Part shown: in pieces, positions 56,809-64,000 of the stretch
How the letters are laid out: every line of letters begins with the position of its first letter
Numbering within the stretch: the first letter of the stretch is position 1
The notes under the pieces: model-generated
The model's input: the letters and a program-made list of their open reading frames with translations, nothing else
The model's database searches: none
Told to the model about the DNA's origin: nothing
From: DASSUW01 sp963849695
GTDB taxonomy: Bacteria; Actinomycetota; Thermoleophilia; Solirubrobacterales; Solirubrobacteraceae
Length of the DNA stretch: 64,000 nt
Reading direction: 5' to 3'
Assembly (NCBI GenBank): GCA_963849695.1
Contig: CAWKIT010000033.1
Coordinates: 1-64,000 of the forward strand
Translations under genes and position numbers: made by a program

Positions 56809-58929
56809 TCATGCCGGGATCGGCTCCAACGCGTCGGCGCCGAAGGCGGCCACCAGCGCGTCGCCGATCAGGGCGTGCTCGGGCGCTTCGAGCTGCGGGT
56901 CCTCGTCGAGCATCGCCCGCGCCCGCATGCGCGCGCGCTCGAGCAGCTCGACGTCGTCGGGCAGGCGCGCGAAGCGGAATGCCTGCATGCCGGACTGGCG
57001 GGTGCCGAGCATCTCGCCCTCGCCGCGCAGCTCGAGGTCGATCTCGGCCAGCCGGAACCCGTCGCGATGCTCGGCCAGGGCGCGCAGGCGCGGCGACTCC
57101 TTGGGGCCGAACAGCAGGCACAGCGACTCGTGCGGCCCGCGGCCGATCCGGCCGCGGAGCTGGTGGAGCTGGCTGATTCCGTAGCGGTCGGCGTCCTCGA
57201 CCAGCATCACCGAGGCGTTCGGCACGTCGATGCCGACTTCGATCACGGTGGTCGCCACCAGCACGTCAGCGCCGCCCGCCGCGAAGGCCGTCATCGCCTC
57301 CTGCTTCTCGCGCGGGCGCATCTGGCCGTGCAGGAGCACGACCTCGAAGTCGCGCAGCTCGCCCGCCTTCAGCCGCTCGTACTCGGCGGTGGCGGCGCGC
57401 GCCTGCAGCACCTCGGACTCCTCCACCAGCGGACAGACCACGAACGCCTGGCGGCCCGCGCGGAGCTCCTCGCGGATGCGCTCGTATGCCCGCGCGCGCT
57501 CGGCCTCGGTGGCGCACAGGTGCGTGTGGATCGGCTGCCGGCCGGCCGGCAGCTCGCGCAGCACGGTGACGTCGAGGTCGCCGTAGGCGGTGAGGGCGAG
57601 CGTGCGCGGGATCGGCGTGGCGGTCATGTGCAGCACATGCGGCGCGACTCCCTCCGGCGCCTTGCGGTCGAGCGCCCGGCGCTGGTTGACGCCGAAGCGA
57701 TGCTGCTCGTCGATCACCGCCACCGCCAGCCGGTCGAACTCGACGGTCTCCTCGATCAGCGCGTGCGTGCCGACCAGCAGCTTGAGCTCCCCGGTGGCGA
57801 GCTTGCCGAGCAGGTCGGCGCGCCGGCCGCCGGGGGTCGAGCCGGTGAGCAGCGCGGCCTGCACGAGCGCCCCGGGCATCAGCGCCTGCAGCGTCGCGAA
57901 GTGCTGCTCGGCGAGCGTCTCCGTCGGCGCCATCAGCGCGGCCTGGGCGCCGGACTCGACGGCGCGCAGCATCGCGTACACCGCCACCACGGTCTTGCCG
58001 GAGCCGACCTCGCCCATCAGCAGCCGCTGCATCGGCCGGTCGCGCGTGAGCTCGTCGTCGACGGCGGCCATCGCCTTGCGCTGGTCGCCGGTCGGCTCGA
58101 ACGGGAGCGCCTCGGCCAGCCAGCGGGCGGTGAGCTCGCCCGGTGGCTCGAGCGGGGTCGCCCGCGAGCCCTCTCGCCGGCGGGCACGGCGTCGGAGCAG
58201 GGCGATCTGGAGCAGCAGCAGCTCGTCGTAGGCCAGCCGGTGCCGGCCGCCCTCGTGGTCGCCGAAGTGGGCGGCATCCAGGGCGGCGGGGCGGTCCGGC
58301 AGGCCGTCCCGCGCCCGCAGCCGCGCCGGCAGCGGCTCGAGCGCCTCCTGCGCGGCGCCGCGCCACTCGCGCACGAGCGCGAGGATCTGGGTCGAGGACA
58401 GCCCGTCGGTGGCCGGGTAGGTCGCGACCTCCGAGCCGGCGGCGCCGACCGCCTCGCCGGTGGGCGCGTGGAACTGCACGCGGAAGCGGTTGCGGGCCTC
58501 GTACTTGCCCTGCAGCAGCAGCCGCGTACCGGAGCGGTACTTGCGCTCCAGCCACGGCTGGTTGAAGAAGGTCGCCTTCATCGTCCCGGTCTCGTCCGCC
58601 ACCACGGCCTCGACCAGCGGCCGCATCCCGCGCCGCCGCACCGGCCGGCTGGCGATCGAGCGCACCTCGACGACCACGGTCGCCGTCTCGCCGGCGCTCA
58701 GCTCCATCACCGTGCGCTGGTGCTGGCGGTCGCGCGGCAGGTGCTCGAGCAGGTCGCCGACCGTGAGCAGCCCGAGCCGCTCGGCGGCCGCCGCGGCCTT
58801 CGGCGGGGAGACCGGCAGGGGTGTCGCCAGCCGAGACGGCCGGGCGTAGCGCGGCGGCCCGGCGGCGCGCAGGTCGTCGTCGGGCATCGGGTCTCGGCTC
58901 GCGAAGCCGGTCGGCGGCACGCGCTGCAT
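56809..58929 (-). CDS. recG: ATP-dependent DNA helicase RecG
   Basis: A 706-residue fork-regression helicase. The N-terminal wedge domain contains RLGLLTVGDLLEHLPRDRQ. The motor has Walker A MGEVGSGKTVVAVYAM, the DEQH box AVIDEQHRFG, motif III MTATPIPRTL, GQMRPREKQEAM and LVATTVIEVGIDVPNASVML, followed by QLRGRIGRG. All helicase motifs are intact. ATG 58929 was preferred; ATG 58887 is an alternative. The longer frame to 59013 enters copy C. Its position next to the DAK gene is conserved. Confidence 0.95.
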   Translation of the reverse strand: MQRVPPTGFASRDPMPDDDLRAAGPPRYARPSRLATPLPVSPPKAAAAAERLGLLTVGDLLEHLPRDRQHQRTVMELSAGETATVVVEVRSIASRPVRRRGMRPLVEAVVADETGTMKATFFNQPWLERKYRSGTRLLLQGKYEARNRFRVQFHAPTGEAVGAAGSEVATYPATDGLSSTQILALVREWRGAAQEALEPLPARLRARDGLPDRPAALDAAHFGDHEGGRHRLAYDELLLLQIALLRRRARRREGSRATPLEPPGELTARWLAEALPFEPTGDQRKAMAAVDDELTRDRPMQRLLMGEVGSGKTVVAVYAMLRAVESGAQAALMAPTETLAEQHFATLQALMPGALVQAALLTGSTPGGRRADLLGKLATGELKLLVGTHALIEETVEFDRLAVAVIDEQHRFGVNQRRALDRKAPEGVAPHVLHMTATPIPRTLALTAYGDLDVTVLRELPAGRQPIHTHLCATEAERARAYERIREELRAGRQAFVVCPLVEESEVLQARAATAEYERLKAGELRDFEVVLLHGQMRPREKQEAMTAFAAGGADVLVATTVIEVGIDVPNASVMLVEDADRYGISQLHQLRGRIGRGPHESLCLLFGPKESPRLRALAEHRDGFRLAEIDLELRGEGEMLGTRQSGMQAFRFARLPDDVELLERARMRARAMLDEDPQLEAPEHALIGDALVAAFGADALEPIPA

Positions 58930-58946
58930 TGTGGCGGCGAGGCGGG

Positions 58947-59160
58947 ACGAACTTCGGCATTGAGGGGGCGGGATCGACCGCTCCGCGAGACGCGTGGCGC
59001 CTTTGGGTCGCATATCGACCCATACGCGCCACGGGCGATCGCGGTTGGCAGCGCCGGCCCGTCCGTGGCGCTTTCACTCCGAATAGGGAGGCGAAGGCGC
59101 CACGGACAACCGGCCGGCCGATCCACCGCTCCCCTACCCAGCCGCAGTTGACGTTCGCCG
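58947..59160. repeat. Intergenic hairpin element, copy C
   Basis: A 214-bp element between recG and the DAK gene. The left end is ACGAACTTCGGCATTGAGGG (as in copy B) and the right end CCGCTCCCCTACCC plus CAGTTGACGTTCGCC (as in copies A and B). Two long hairpins lie inside: 58993-59033 (arms CGTGGCGC and GGGTCG) and 59061-59107 (arms GTCCGTGGCG with ACTCC/GGGAG). The two share the outer arm motif CGTGGCGC but differ within. Its position between co-directional genes argues against a simple convergent terminator. Confidence 0.65.
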
Positions 59161-59167
59161 AGCCCGC

Positions 59168-60796
59168 CTACTCGGCCGAGATCAGCCACCAATAGGCGGG
59201 CTGGTCGCCGCGCGAGAACTCGACGTCCACCCCGACCGGCACCAGTGCGGCGACGCCGCCGGAGTCGAGCGGCGCGCCGTCGCCCTCGATCAGCGTGAGC
59301 AGCTCGGCCTCGCGGCCGAGCTCGCCGAGCACGGCCTCGAGCGTCTCGCCCGGCTCGCCCCAGGCGACGAGCTGCTCGTCGACGAAGCCGACCGCCTCGC
59401 CGCGGCGGAAGCGGCCCTCGGCGTCGTCGCGCGCAGCCTCGGTCACGGCGCCGGTGCGCACGTGCGCGATCGCGGCGCGCATGGCGTCGGCGTTCTCGGC
59501 GGCGCCGCGCGCGGGGTCGAGCGCGACGGTGGCGGCGAGGCCGGCCTGCATCGAACGCGACGCGACGACGTGCACGGTCTTCTCGGCCAGCTCGGCCGCG
59601 CGCTCGGCGGCCATGATCACGTTCGGCGAGTTCGGCAGCACGACGACGCCCTCGGCGGCGACGTCGTGGATGCCCGCCAGCAGCTCGTAGGTCGAGGGAT
59701 TGAGCGTGCTGCCGCCGTCGAGCACCACGGCGCCGAGGCTCTCGAACAACTCGCGTATCCCGGCGCCCGCGACCACGGCCAGCACGCCCGACGCCTGCAT
59801 GGCTTCGGCGAGCCGCTCGCTGCGCTGCTGCACCTGGTCGGTCATGTCCGCCACGTCGAGGTGCGAGACGTCGCCGATCTCCTCGAACAGGGCGGACGCG
59901 CGGCCGGGCTCGTCGGTGTGCAGGTGGACCTTGAGGGTGTGGCTGTCGCCGACCACGAGCACCGAGTCACCGAACCGCTGGAGCTGGTCGTTCCACGCCG
60001 CCGGGTCGAGGTCCTCGCCCGTGACGGCGAAGTTCGTGCAGTAGCGGTAGGTCGTCGACTCGTGCTGCGGATGCGTGATCCGGGCCGGCGTGTGGTGGGC
60101 GAGCTTCGGCGCCTCGGTGCCGCGCAGCGCCGCGATCACTCCCGCGAACATCACGGTCAGCCCGTAGCCGCCGGCGTCCACGACCCCCGCCTCGCGCAGG
60201 ATCGGCAGCAGCTCGGGCCCGCGGGCGACCGAGAGCTCGCCCGAGCGGAGCGCCGCCTCGAGCACCTCGGCGATCATCGCGTTCTGGGCGTCGTCCTCGA
60301 CGTGCGTGTGCAGCCGCGGCTCGTCCATGTGCGCGACCTCGGAGGCCACGCGCGCGGCCATCTCCCGCACGACGGTCAGGATCGTCCCCTCCGCCGGATC
60401 GCGCACGGACCCGTAGGCGCGGTCGGCGGCGCGCGCCATCGCGGCGGCCACCAGCACGGGGTCGACCAACTCGCCCGGGCGCGAGATCAGCTCCTCGGCC
60501 GCGCCGCGCAGCAGCTGCGAGAGGATCACGCCCGAGTTGCCGCGGGCGCCGAGCAGCGCGGCGCGCGCCACCGAGTCGACGATCTCGTCGCGCCCGATCT
60601 CGTCGATCTCGCCCTGCGTCGACAGCCGGTCGAGCTCCTGAAGCACGGCCTGCAGGGTGAGCGCCATGTTGTCGCCCGTGTCGCCGTCGGCGACCGGGAA
60701 CACGTTCAGGTCGTTGACCTCGCGGCGGCGCGTCTCGAACTCCGCCAGCGCGCCCTCGACCACGGCCCGGAAGCGGATGAGAGTGGGATCGGCCAA
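59168..60796 (-). CDS. DAK2-domain kinase/DegV-type (FakA-like) protein
   Basis: A 542-residue protein of the DAK-phosphatase/FakA group, which phosphorylates fatty acids bound to a FakB carrier in other bacteria. The N-terminal DhaL domain has the ADP-magnesium motif NVFPVADGDTGDNM (31-44), then ALLGARGNSGVILSQLLRG. The middle segment reads AGVVDAGGYGLTVMF. The C-terminal half (from about 340, GIRELFESLGAVVLDGGSTLNPST) resembles the phosphatase-type domain. Its place between rpmB and recG is the usual one. FakB is not in this window. Confidence 0.88.
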   Translation of the reverse strand: MADPTLIRFRAVVEGALAEFETRRREVNDLNVFPVADGDTGDNMALTLQAVLQELDRLSTQGEIDEIGRDEIVDSVARAALLGARGNSGVILSQLLRGAAEELISRPGELVDPVLVAAAMARAADRAYGSVRDPAEGTILTVVREMAARVASEVAHMDEPRLHTHVEDDAQNAMIAEVLEAALRSGELSVARGPELLPILREAGVVDAGGYGLTVMFAGVIAALRGTEAPKLAHHTPARITHPQHESTTYRYCTNFAVTGEDLDPAAWNDQLQRFGDSVLVVGDSHTLKVHLHTDEPGRASALFEEIGDVSHLDVADMTDQVQQRSERLAEAMQASGVLAVVAGAGIRELFESLGAVVLDGGSTLNPSTYELLAGIHDVAAEGVVVLPNSPNVIMAAERAAELAEKTVHVVASRSMQAGLAATVALDPARGAAENADAMRAAIAHVRTGAVTEAARDDAEGRFRRGEAVGFVDEQLVAWGEPGETLEAVLGELGREAELLTLIEGDGAPLDSGGVAALVPVGVDVEFSRGDQPAYWWLISAE

Positions 60797-60872
60797 GACG
60801 GATTGCAGTTTCGCCCTCTGGTCGGCGGAAACCCCAACCCCCGGGCGACGTTACATGTCGGCGGAGTCGCGG

Positions 60873-61061
60873 CTAGGCCTTGGTGACCTTGCCGGCCTTC
60901 AGACAGCGCGTGCAAACGTACACGCGCTTCGGTGCGCCGCGATCTGAAATCCGCACTTTCTGAAGATTTGCGTCGAACCGCCGCTTGGTCGCGACCATCG
61001 AGTGGGATCGGCTCTGGCCGAAGGCGGGGCGCTTGCCGCAGGAGTGACAGATACGAGCCAT
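60873..61061 (-). CDS. rpmB: Ribosomal protein bL28, zinc-binding form
   Basis: A 62-residue large-subunit protein (MARICHSCGKRPAFGQSRSHS, then RRFDANLQKVRI and VYVCTRCLKAGKVTKA). It keeps both CxxC pairs (CHSC and CTRC), the zinc-binding version. ATG 61061 was used; the upstream frame to 61130 is unlikely leader. It starts the rpmB-DAK-recG series and is divergent from the kinase with a 47-bp gap. Confidence 0.95.
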   Translation of the reverse strand: MARICHSCGKRPAFGQSRSHSMVATKRRFDANLQKVRISDRGAPKRVYVCTRCLKAGKVTKA

Positions 61062-61108
61062 GGCGGCGCGAAAGCATAGCGGCAGCAGGGGTTGGGTACG
61101 GTCTATAG

Positions 61109-62791
61109 GTGCCGCCCGTGAGCGCAGCACGCATCTCGCTGCCCGATCGCTATCGGGTCGTCCGCCACATCGCCAACGGCGGGATGGCCGGCGTCTGGGA
61201 GGCGTTCGACGAGCTGCTCGGGCGCCCGGTCGCGATCAAGGTGCTCGCCTCGCATCTGTCGGAGGACGAGCGCGCGCGGCGCCGGTTCGAGCGCGAGGGG
61301 CGCGCTGCCGCGGGCCTGTCCTCGCACCCCCACGTGGTGACGATCTACGACGTCGGCGAGCGCGACGGCCGTGCGTTCATCGTGATGGAGCTGATGCGCG
61401 GCGGCAGCGTCGCCCAGCGCCTGAAGGAAGGTCGCGCGATCGCGGACGAGACCGCGTTGCGGTGGCTGCGCGAGGCGGCCGGCGCGCTCGACGCCGCGCA
61501 CGACGCCGGCGTCGTGCACCGCGACATCAAGCCGGGAAACCTGCTGCTCGACGACCGCGACCGGCTCGCGATCGCCGACTTCGGCATCGCCCGGCTGGCG
61601 ATGGAGGACCAGCTCACCGCCACCGGGCAGGTGCTCGGCACGGCTTCCTACATCTCGCCCGAGCAGGCGGTCGGCGAGCCCGCCACCACGGCGTCGGACC
61701 GCTACGCGCTCGCGGTCGTGGCCTTCGAGCTGCTGACCGGGCAGAAGCCGTTCCATGCCGAGCACTTCGCCGCCCAGGCGCGTGCGCACGTCGAGGACCG
61801 GCCGCCGCTGGCCACGGAGCGCGACCCGTCGCTGCCCCGCGGCGTCGACGCCGTGCTCGACCGCGGCTTGGCGAAGGCGCCCGGCGACCGCTGGGCGACC
61901 GCGACCACGATGATCGGCGCGCTCGACCGCGCGATGAGCTCGTCGCGGGCGGCCACCGAGCCGACGCGCCCGCTCGCGGCCGTCGCGCCGGCGCGACCCG
62001 CGGAGGACGGCGACCGCGGCGGCACGGGCGCGGCGGCGCCGCCGCCGGTCGAGCGCGGCCGCCGCGGCGCGGCGTGGATGCTCGCCGGCCTCGCCGGCGT
62101 GATCCTGGTCGCCGTGCTGGCCTTCCTGCTGCTCTCGGACGGCGACGGCGACAACCCGCAGCCGAGCTCCGACCGCGAGCCGACGGCGACCGCGACCGCG
62201 GAGGCGACGCGCGAGGCGACCCCCGAGGCGACGCGCGAGGCGACCCCCGAGGCGACGCGCGAGGCGACGCCAGAGGCGACGCCCGAAGCGACGCCGGAGG
62301 CGACGCCCGAAGCGACGCCGGAGGCGACGCCCGAGGCGTCCGGCGAGACCGACCTCGACCGCGCGGCCGACCTCCAGGTCCAGGGCTTCAACGCGCGCCG
62401 GGCGGGCGACAACGAGCGCGCTCTCACGCTCTCCCAGCAGGCGCTCGAGGCGTGCGGCGACGCGCAGCAGCTCTCGCCGTGCGGCTTCGCGCTGTTCGAG
62501 GTCGGCGCGGCGCTGAACGGGCTCGGCCGCTACGAGGAGGCGATCCCGTACCTCGAGCAGCGGCTCGAGCAGTACGGCGATAACAACGCCGGCGAGGTCG
62601 AGCGGCAGCTTCAAGGCCGCCCGGAACGGCGCCAGGGACTGAGCCGCGCGGCCGGCGCGGCTACGCCGGGGCTTCGGCCACCCGGGCCGGCGCGCGCCGC
62701 CCGCGCCGCCGGGCCGGCAGCTGCAGCAGGACCACGGCCGCCAGCACCAGCGCACCGCCGGCGAGCTGGAGTGGCGTCAGCCGCTCGCTGA
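61109..62791 (+). CDS. Serine/threonine protein kinase with EAT(P/R) repeats and TPR-like tail
   Basis: A Hanks-type kinase. The kinase domain spans about 14-275 with GGMAGVWEAFD, lysine in VAIKVL, HRDIKPGNLLL and DFGIARL. One transmembrane helix (MLAGLAGVILVAVLAFLLL, about 325) is followed by an extracellular 11-copy EAT(R/P) run at 62201-62332 and a TPR-like end (FNARRAGDNERALTLSQQAL, ALNGLGRYEEAIPYLEQRL). The literal frame ends at 62791, running antisense over the exporter gene. One extra base near 62612 would end it at TGA 62642 after ...AARNGARD, the likely native end. Confidence 0.85.
   Translation: MPPVSAARISLPDRYRVVRHIANGGMAGVWEAFDELLGRPVAIKVLASHLSEDERARRRFEREGRAAAGLSSHPHVVTIYDVGERDGRAFIVMELMRGGSVAQRLKEGRAIADETALRWLREAAGALDAAHDAGVVHRDIKPGNLLLDDRDRLAIADFGIARLAMEDQLTATGQVLGTASYISPEQAVGEPATTASDRYALAVVAFELLTGQKPFHAEHFAAQARAHVEDRPPLATERDPSLPRGVDAVLDRGLAKAPGDRWATATTMIGALDRAMSSSRAATEPTRPLAAVAPARPAEDGDRGGTGAAAPPPVERGRRGAAWMLAGLAGVILVAVLAFLLLSDGDGDNPQPSSDREPTATATAEATREATPEATREATPEATREATPEATPEATPEATPEATPEATPEASGETDLDRAADLQVQGFNARRAGDNERALTLSQQALEACGDAQQLSPCGFALFEVGAALNGLGRYEEAIPYLEQRLEQYGDNNAGEVERQLQGRPERRQGLSRAAGAATPGLRPPGPARAARAAGPAAAAGPRPPAPAHRRRAGVASAAR
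62201..62332 (+). repeat. 12-bp tandem repeat (11 units) in the kinase gene
   Basis: Eleven back-to-back 12-bp units encode EAT(R/P) and cover 132 bp. Units 1-6 alternate EATR and EATP and units 7-11 are all EATP, so the array likely grew by unit duplication. Synonymous changes (GAG/GAA, CCC/CCG) vary between units. It forms an extended threonine/proline-rich stalk outside the membrane. Confidence 0.9.
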
Positions 62792-63572
62792 GCACGAAGG
62801 AGGCGAGGACCACGGTGACGACCGGCTCGAAGGTCGACAGGATCGCGGCCTCGGACGGGCCGACGCGGCGCAGGCCGGCGAAGAAGGCGGACACCGCGAC
62901 GACCGTGCTCACCAGCGCGAGCAGGACCAGCCACAGCCACGCCTCGGCGGGCAGCGCGAAGTCGAGCGAGCCGGTGACCACGCCCGCGACCGCGAAGCTG
63001 GCGGTCGCGCCCGTCAGCACGAGCAGGGCGAGCGCGAACGGGTCGACCTCCCCGACCACGCGGTCGGAGACGAGGATGTATGTGGCGTAGGTGAGGGCGG
63101 CGGCGAGGGAGAGCAGCGCGCCGGCGAGGTCGAAGGCGCCGGCGCCGGCGGCCAGCAGCACGAGGACGAGCCCCACCGAGGCGGTCGCCAGGGCGGCGGC
63201 GGTGCGCACCGACGGCGTCGCCCGCCCGAGCGCGATCGCCGCGACCGTCACGAACACCGGATACGTGTAGAGCAGCATCGCGACGATCGAGACGTCGAGC
63301 CGCTCGATCGCCGTGAAGTACAGCCCCGACTGCAGGCTGTAGCCGACCGCGCCGAGCGCCAGCCCGGTGAGGACCACTCGCCGCGGAAGCCGTCGCAGCC
63401 GCTCCCAGCCGCCGCCCAGCCGCACGACGACCGCGAACACCGCCGCCGCGAGCGCGAACCGCACGAGCAGAGTGCTGGCGACGGTGGCGCCCGCATCCGA
63501 CGCGAGCGTGCCGAAGATGCCGAGCGTCCCGAACGCCGCGGCCGAGAGAAGGCAGAGGAGAGCACCGCGCAT
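62661..63572 (-). CDS. EamA/DMT-family transporter
   Basis: A 303-residue exporter with 10 predicted transmembrane helices in two EamA repeats (LLCLLSAAAFGTLGIFGTLA and LLSLAAALTYATYILVSDRVV start them). The second ends FFAGLRRVGPSEAAILSTFEPVVTVVLASFVLSERLTPLQLAGGALVLA (given as adjoining motifs). Length and topology are standard. Substrate unknown; such proteins export amino acids or metabolites. It is divergent from a LysR regulator 75 bp away, the classic regulated-exporter arrangement. Confidence 0.88.
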   Translation of the reverse strand: MRGALLCLLSAAAFGTLGIFGTLASDAGATVASTLLVRFALAAAVFAVVVRLGGGWERLRRLPRRVVLTGLALGAVGYSLQSGLYFTAIERLDVSIVAMLLYTYPVFVTVAAIALGRATPSVRTAAALATASVGLVLVLLAAGAGAFDLAGALLSLAAALTYATYILVSDRVVGEVDPFALALLVLTGATASFAVAGVVTGSLDFALPAEAWLWLVLLALVSTVVAVSAFFAGLRRVGPSEAAILSTFEPVVTVVLASFVLSERLTPLQLAGGALVLAAVVLLQLPARRRGRRAPARVAEAPA

Positions 63573-63626
63573 GCCCGCATGATCGGCTCACAACCCGTCG
63601 AGAACAACGGAAATTATCTCCGCAGA

Positions 63627-63639
63627 TCATGCGATGATG
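63627..63639. promoter_or_regulatory. Palindrome between exporter and LysR gene
   Basis: ATCATGCGATGAT (5-bp arms, 3-nt spacer) has the size and T-N11-A form of a LysR-type binding site. It lies in the 75-bp divergent region, 8 bp before the LysR start. The site is short and unproven. Confidence 0.35.
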
Positions 63640-63647
63640 TCGAACAA

Positions 63648-64000
63648 TGCTCGACCTGCGACGGCTCCGCCTCCTGCACGAGCTGCACCGGCGCGGGACC
63701 GTCGGCGCGGTCGCGGAAGCGCTGTCCTACAGCCCGTCGACCGTCTCCCAGCAACTCAAGGTGCTCGAGCGCGAGGCGGGCACGCCGCTGTTCGAGCCCG
63801 CCGGCCGCCGCGTGCGCCTGACCGACGCGGCGCTCGTGCTCGTCGAGCACGCGCAGCGCCTGCTGGCCGACGCCGAGCGCGCCGAGGCCGACCTCGCCGC
63901 GGCCGCGGCCGGCGCCGTCGCCGGGGTCGTGCGCGTCGGCTCGTTCCAGACCGCCAGCCTCCACCTGCTCCTGCCCGCCATGAACACGCTGCGCGACACG
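63648..64000 (+). CDS. LysR-family transcriptional regulator (partial)
   Basis: The first 117 residues of a LysR regulator are visible before the window ends. The N-terminal winged helix-turn-helix reads LDLRRLRLLHELHRRGTVG, LSYSPSTVSQQLKVLEREAG and LFEPAGRRVRLTDAA. Then the linker helix (AQRLLADAERAEADLAAAA) leads into the effector domain, beginning VRVGSFQTASLHLLLPAM. It probably controls the divergent EamA exporter; effector unknown. The C-terminus is missing from the window. Confidence 0.9.

Noticed and set aside
62201..62332. CRISPR-like repeat array
   Set aside because: Units are 12 bp and contiguous, in frame within a kinase gene, with no spacers and no cas genes.

Overview
The window is GC-rich (about 70 percent by eye), densely coded DNA from an actinobacterium. 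Three things support this: the translation, ribosome and cell-division gene block, a WhiG/FliA-type sigma factor, and an F420-type LLM oxidoreductase. The mix of gene order and protein flavour suggests class Thermoleophilia (Solirubrobacterales or a relative). That placement is inference, not something read directly from the sequence. No rRNA, tRNA, CRISPR array, prophage or complete insertion sequence was seen.

Layout. 1-5.2 kb: a partial gene behind a perfect LexA-type SOS box, a methyltransferase, a large LuxR-family ATPase regulator, and a broken tryptophan 2,3-dioxygenase joined to an RNase H domain. 5.2-19 kb: small unknown genes, EF-G-like fusA2, a WhiG-like sigma factor, xerC, an L,D-transpeptidase, an epimerase/acyltransferase/HAD operon, a hydrolase, ilvD and thiD. 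18.5-26.7 kb (minus strand): the conserved run ffh-rpsP-khpA-rimM-trmD-rplS-lepB-rnhB-yraN-comM-dprA. 26.7-32.8 kb: soluble transhydrogenase, SPFH/NfeD pair, VanX-like dipeptidase, ftsY, LLM oxidoreductase, DCC-family protein. 33-39.4 kb (minus): rpmF-plsX-acpP-rnc-smc with an AlkZ-like protein after smc. 39.6-45.7 kb: an iron-type ABC transporter, a PQQ-type sugar dehydrogenase and a membrane protein lie between rpmF and yceD, which are usually adjacent. 45.7-53.2 kb: yceD, acyl-CoA ligase, macrodomain pair, acylphosphatase, a nuclease-like protein and a NatAB-type exporter. 53.2-61.1 kb (minus): rpmB-DAK-recG-(glycolipid-binding, mmuM)-rsmD-coaD-coiled coil. 61.1-64 kb: a Ser/Thr kinase, an EamA exporter and the start of a LysR regulator.

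How it works together. Most genes are housekeeping: signal-recognition particle and FtsY targeting, ribosomal proteins with their modifying enzymes, fatty-acid/phospholipid initiation (plsX, acpP), chromosome organisation and repair (smc, recG, xerC, dprA, comM), and CoA synthesis. Tight stop/start overlaps (ATGA, GTGA, TTGA, CTGA) show long translationally coupled operons. The 39.6-45.7 kb block looks like an iron-acquisition insertion. Its divergent promoter carries a DtxR/IdeR-like palindrome that recurs before the sugar dehydrogenase.

Two window-wide oddities stand out. First, at least eight recognisable genes are broken by what is always one extra base, which looks more like systematic sequence error than decay. 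Second, three intergenic elements of about 180-215 bp share conserved ends but have different long hairpins inside. They are the best candidate here for an undescribed element family.
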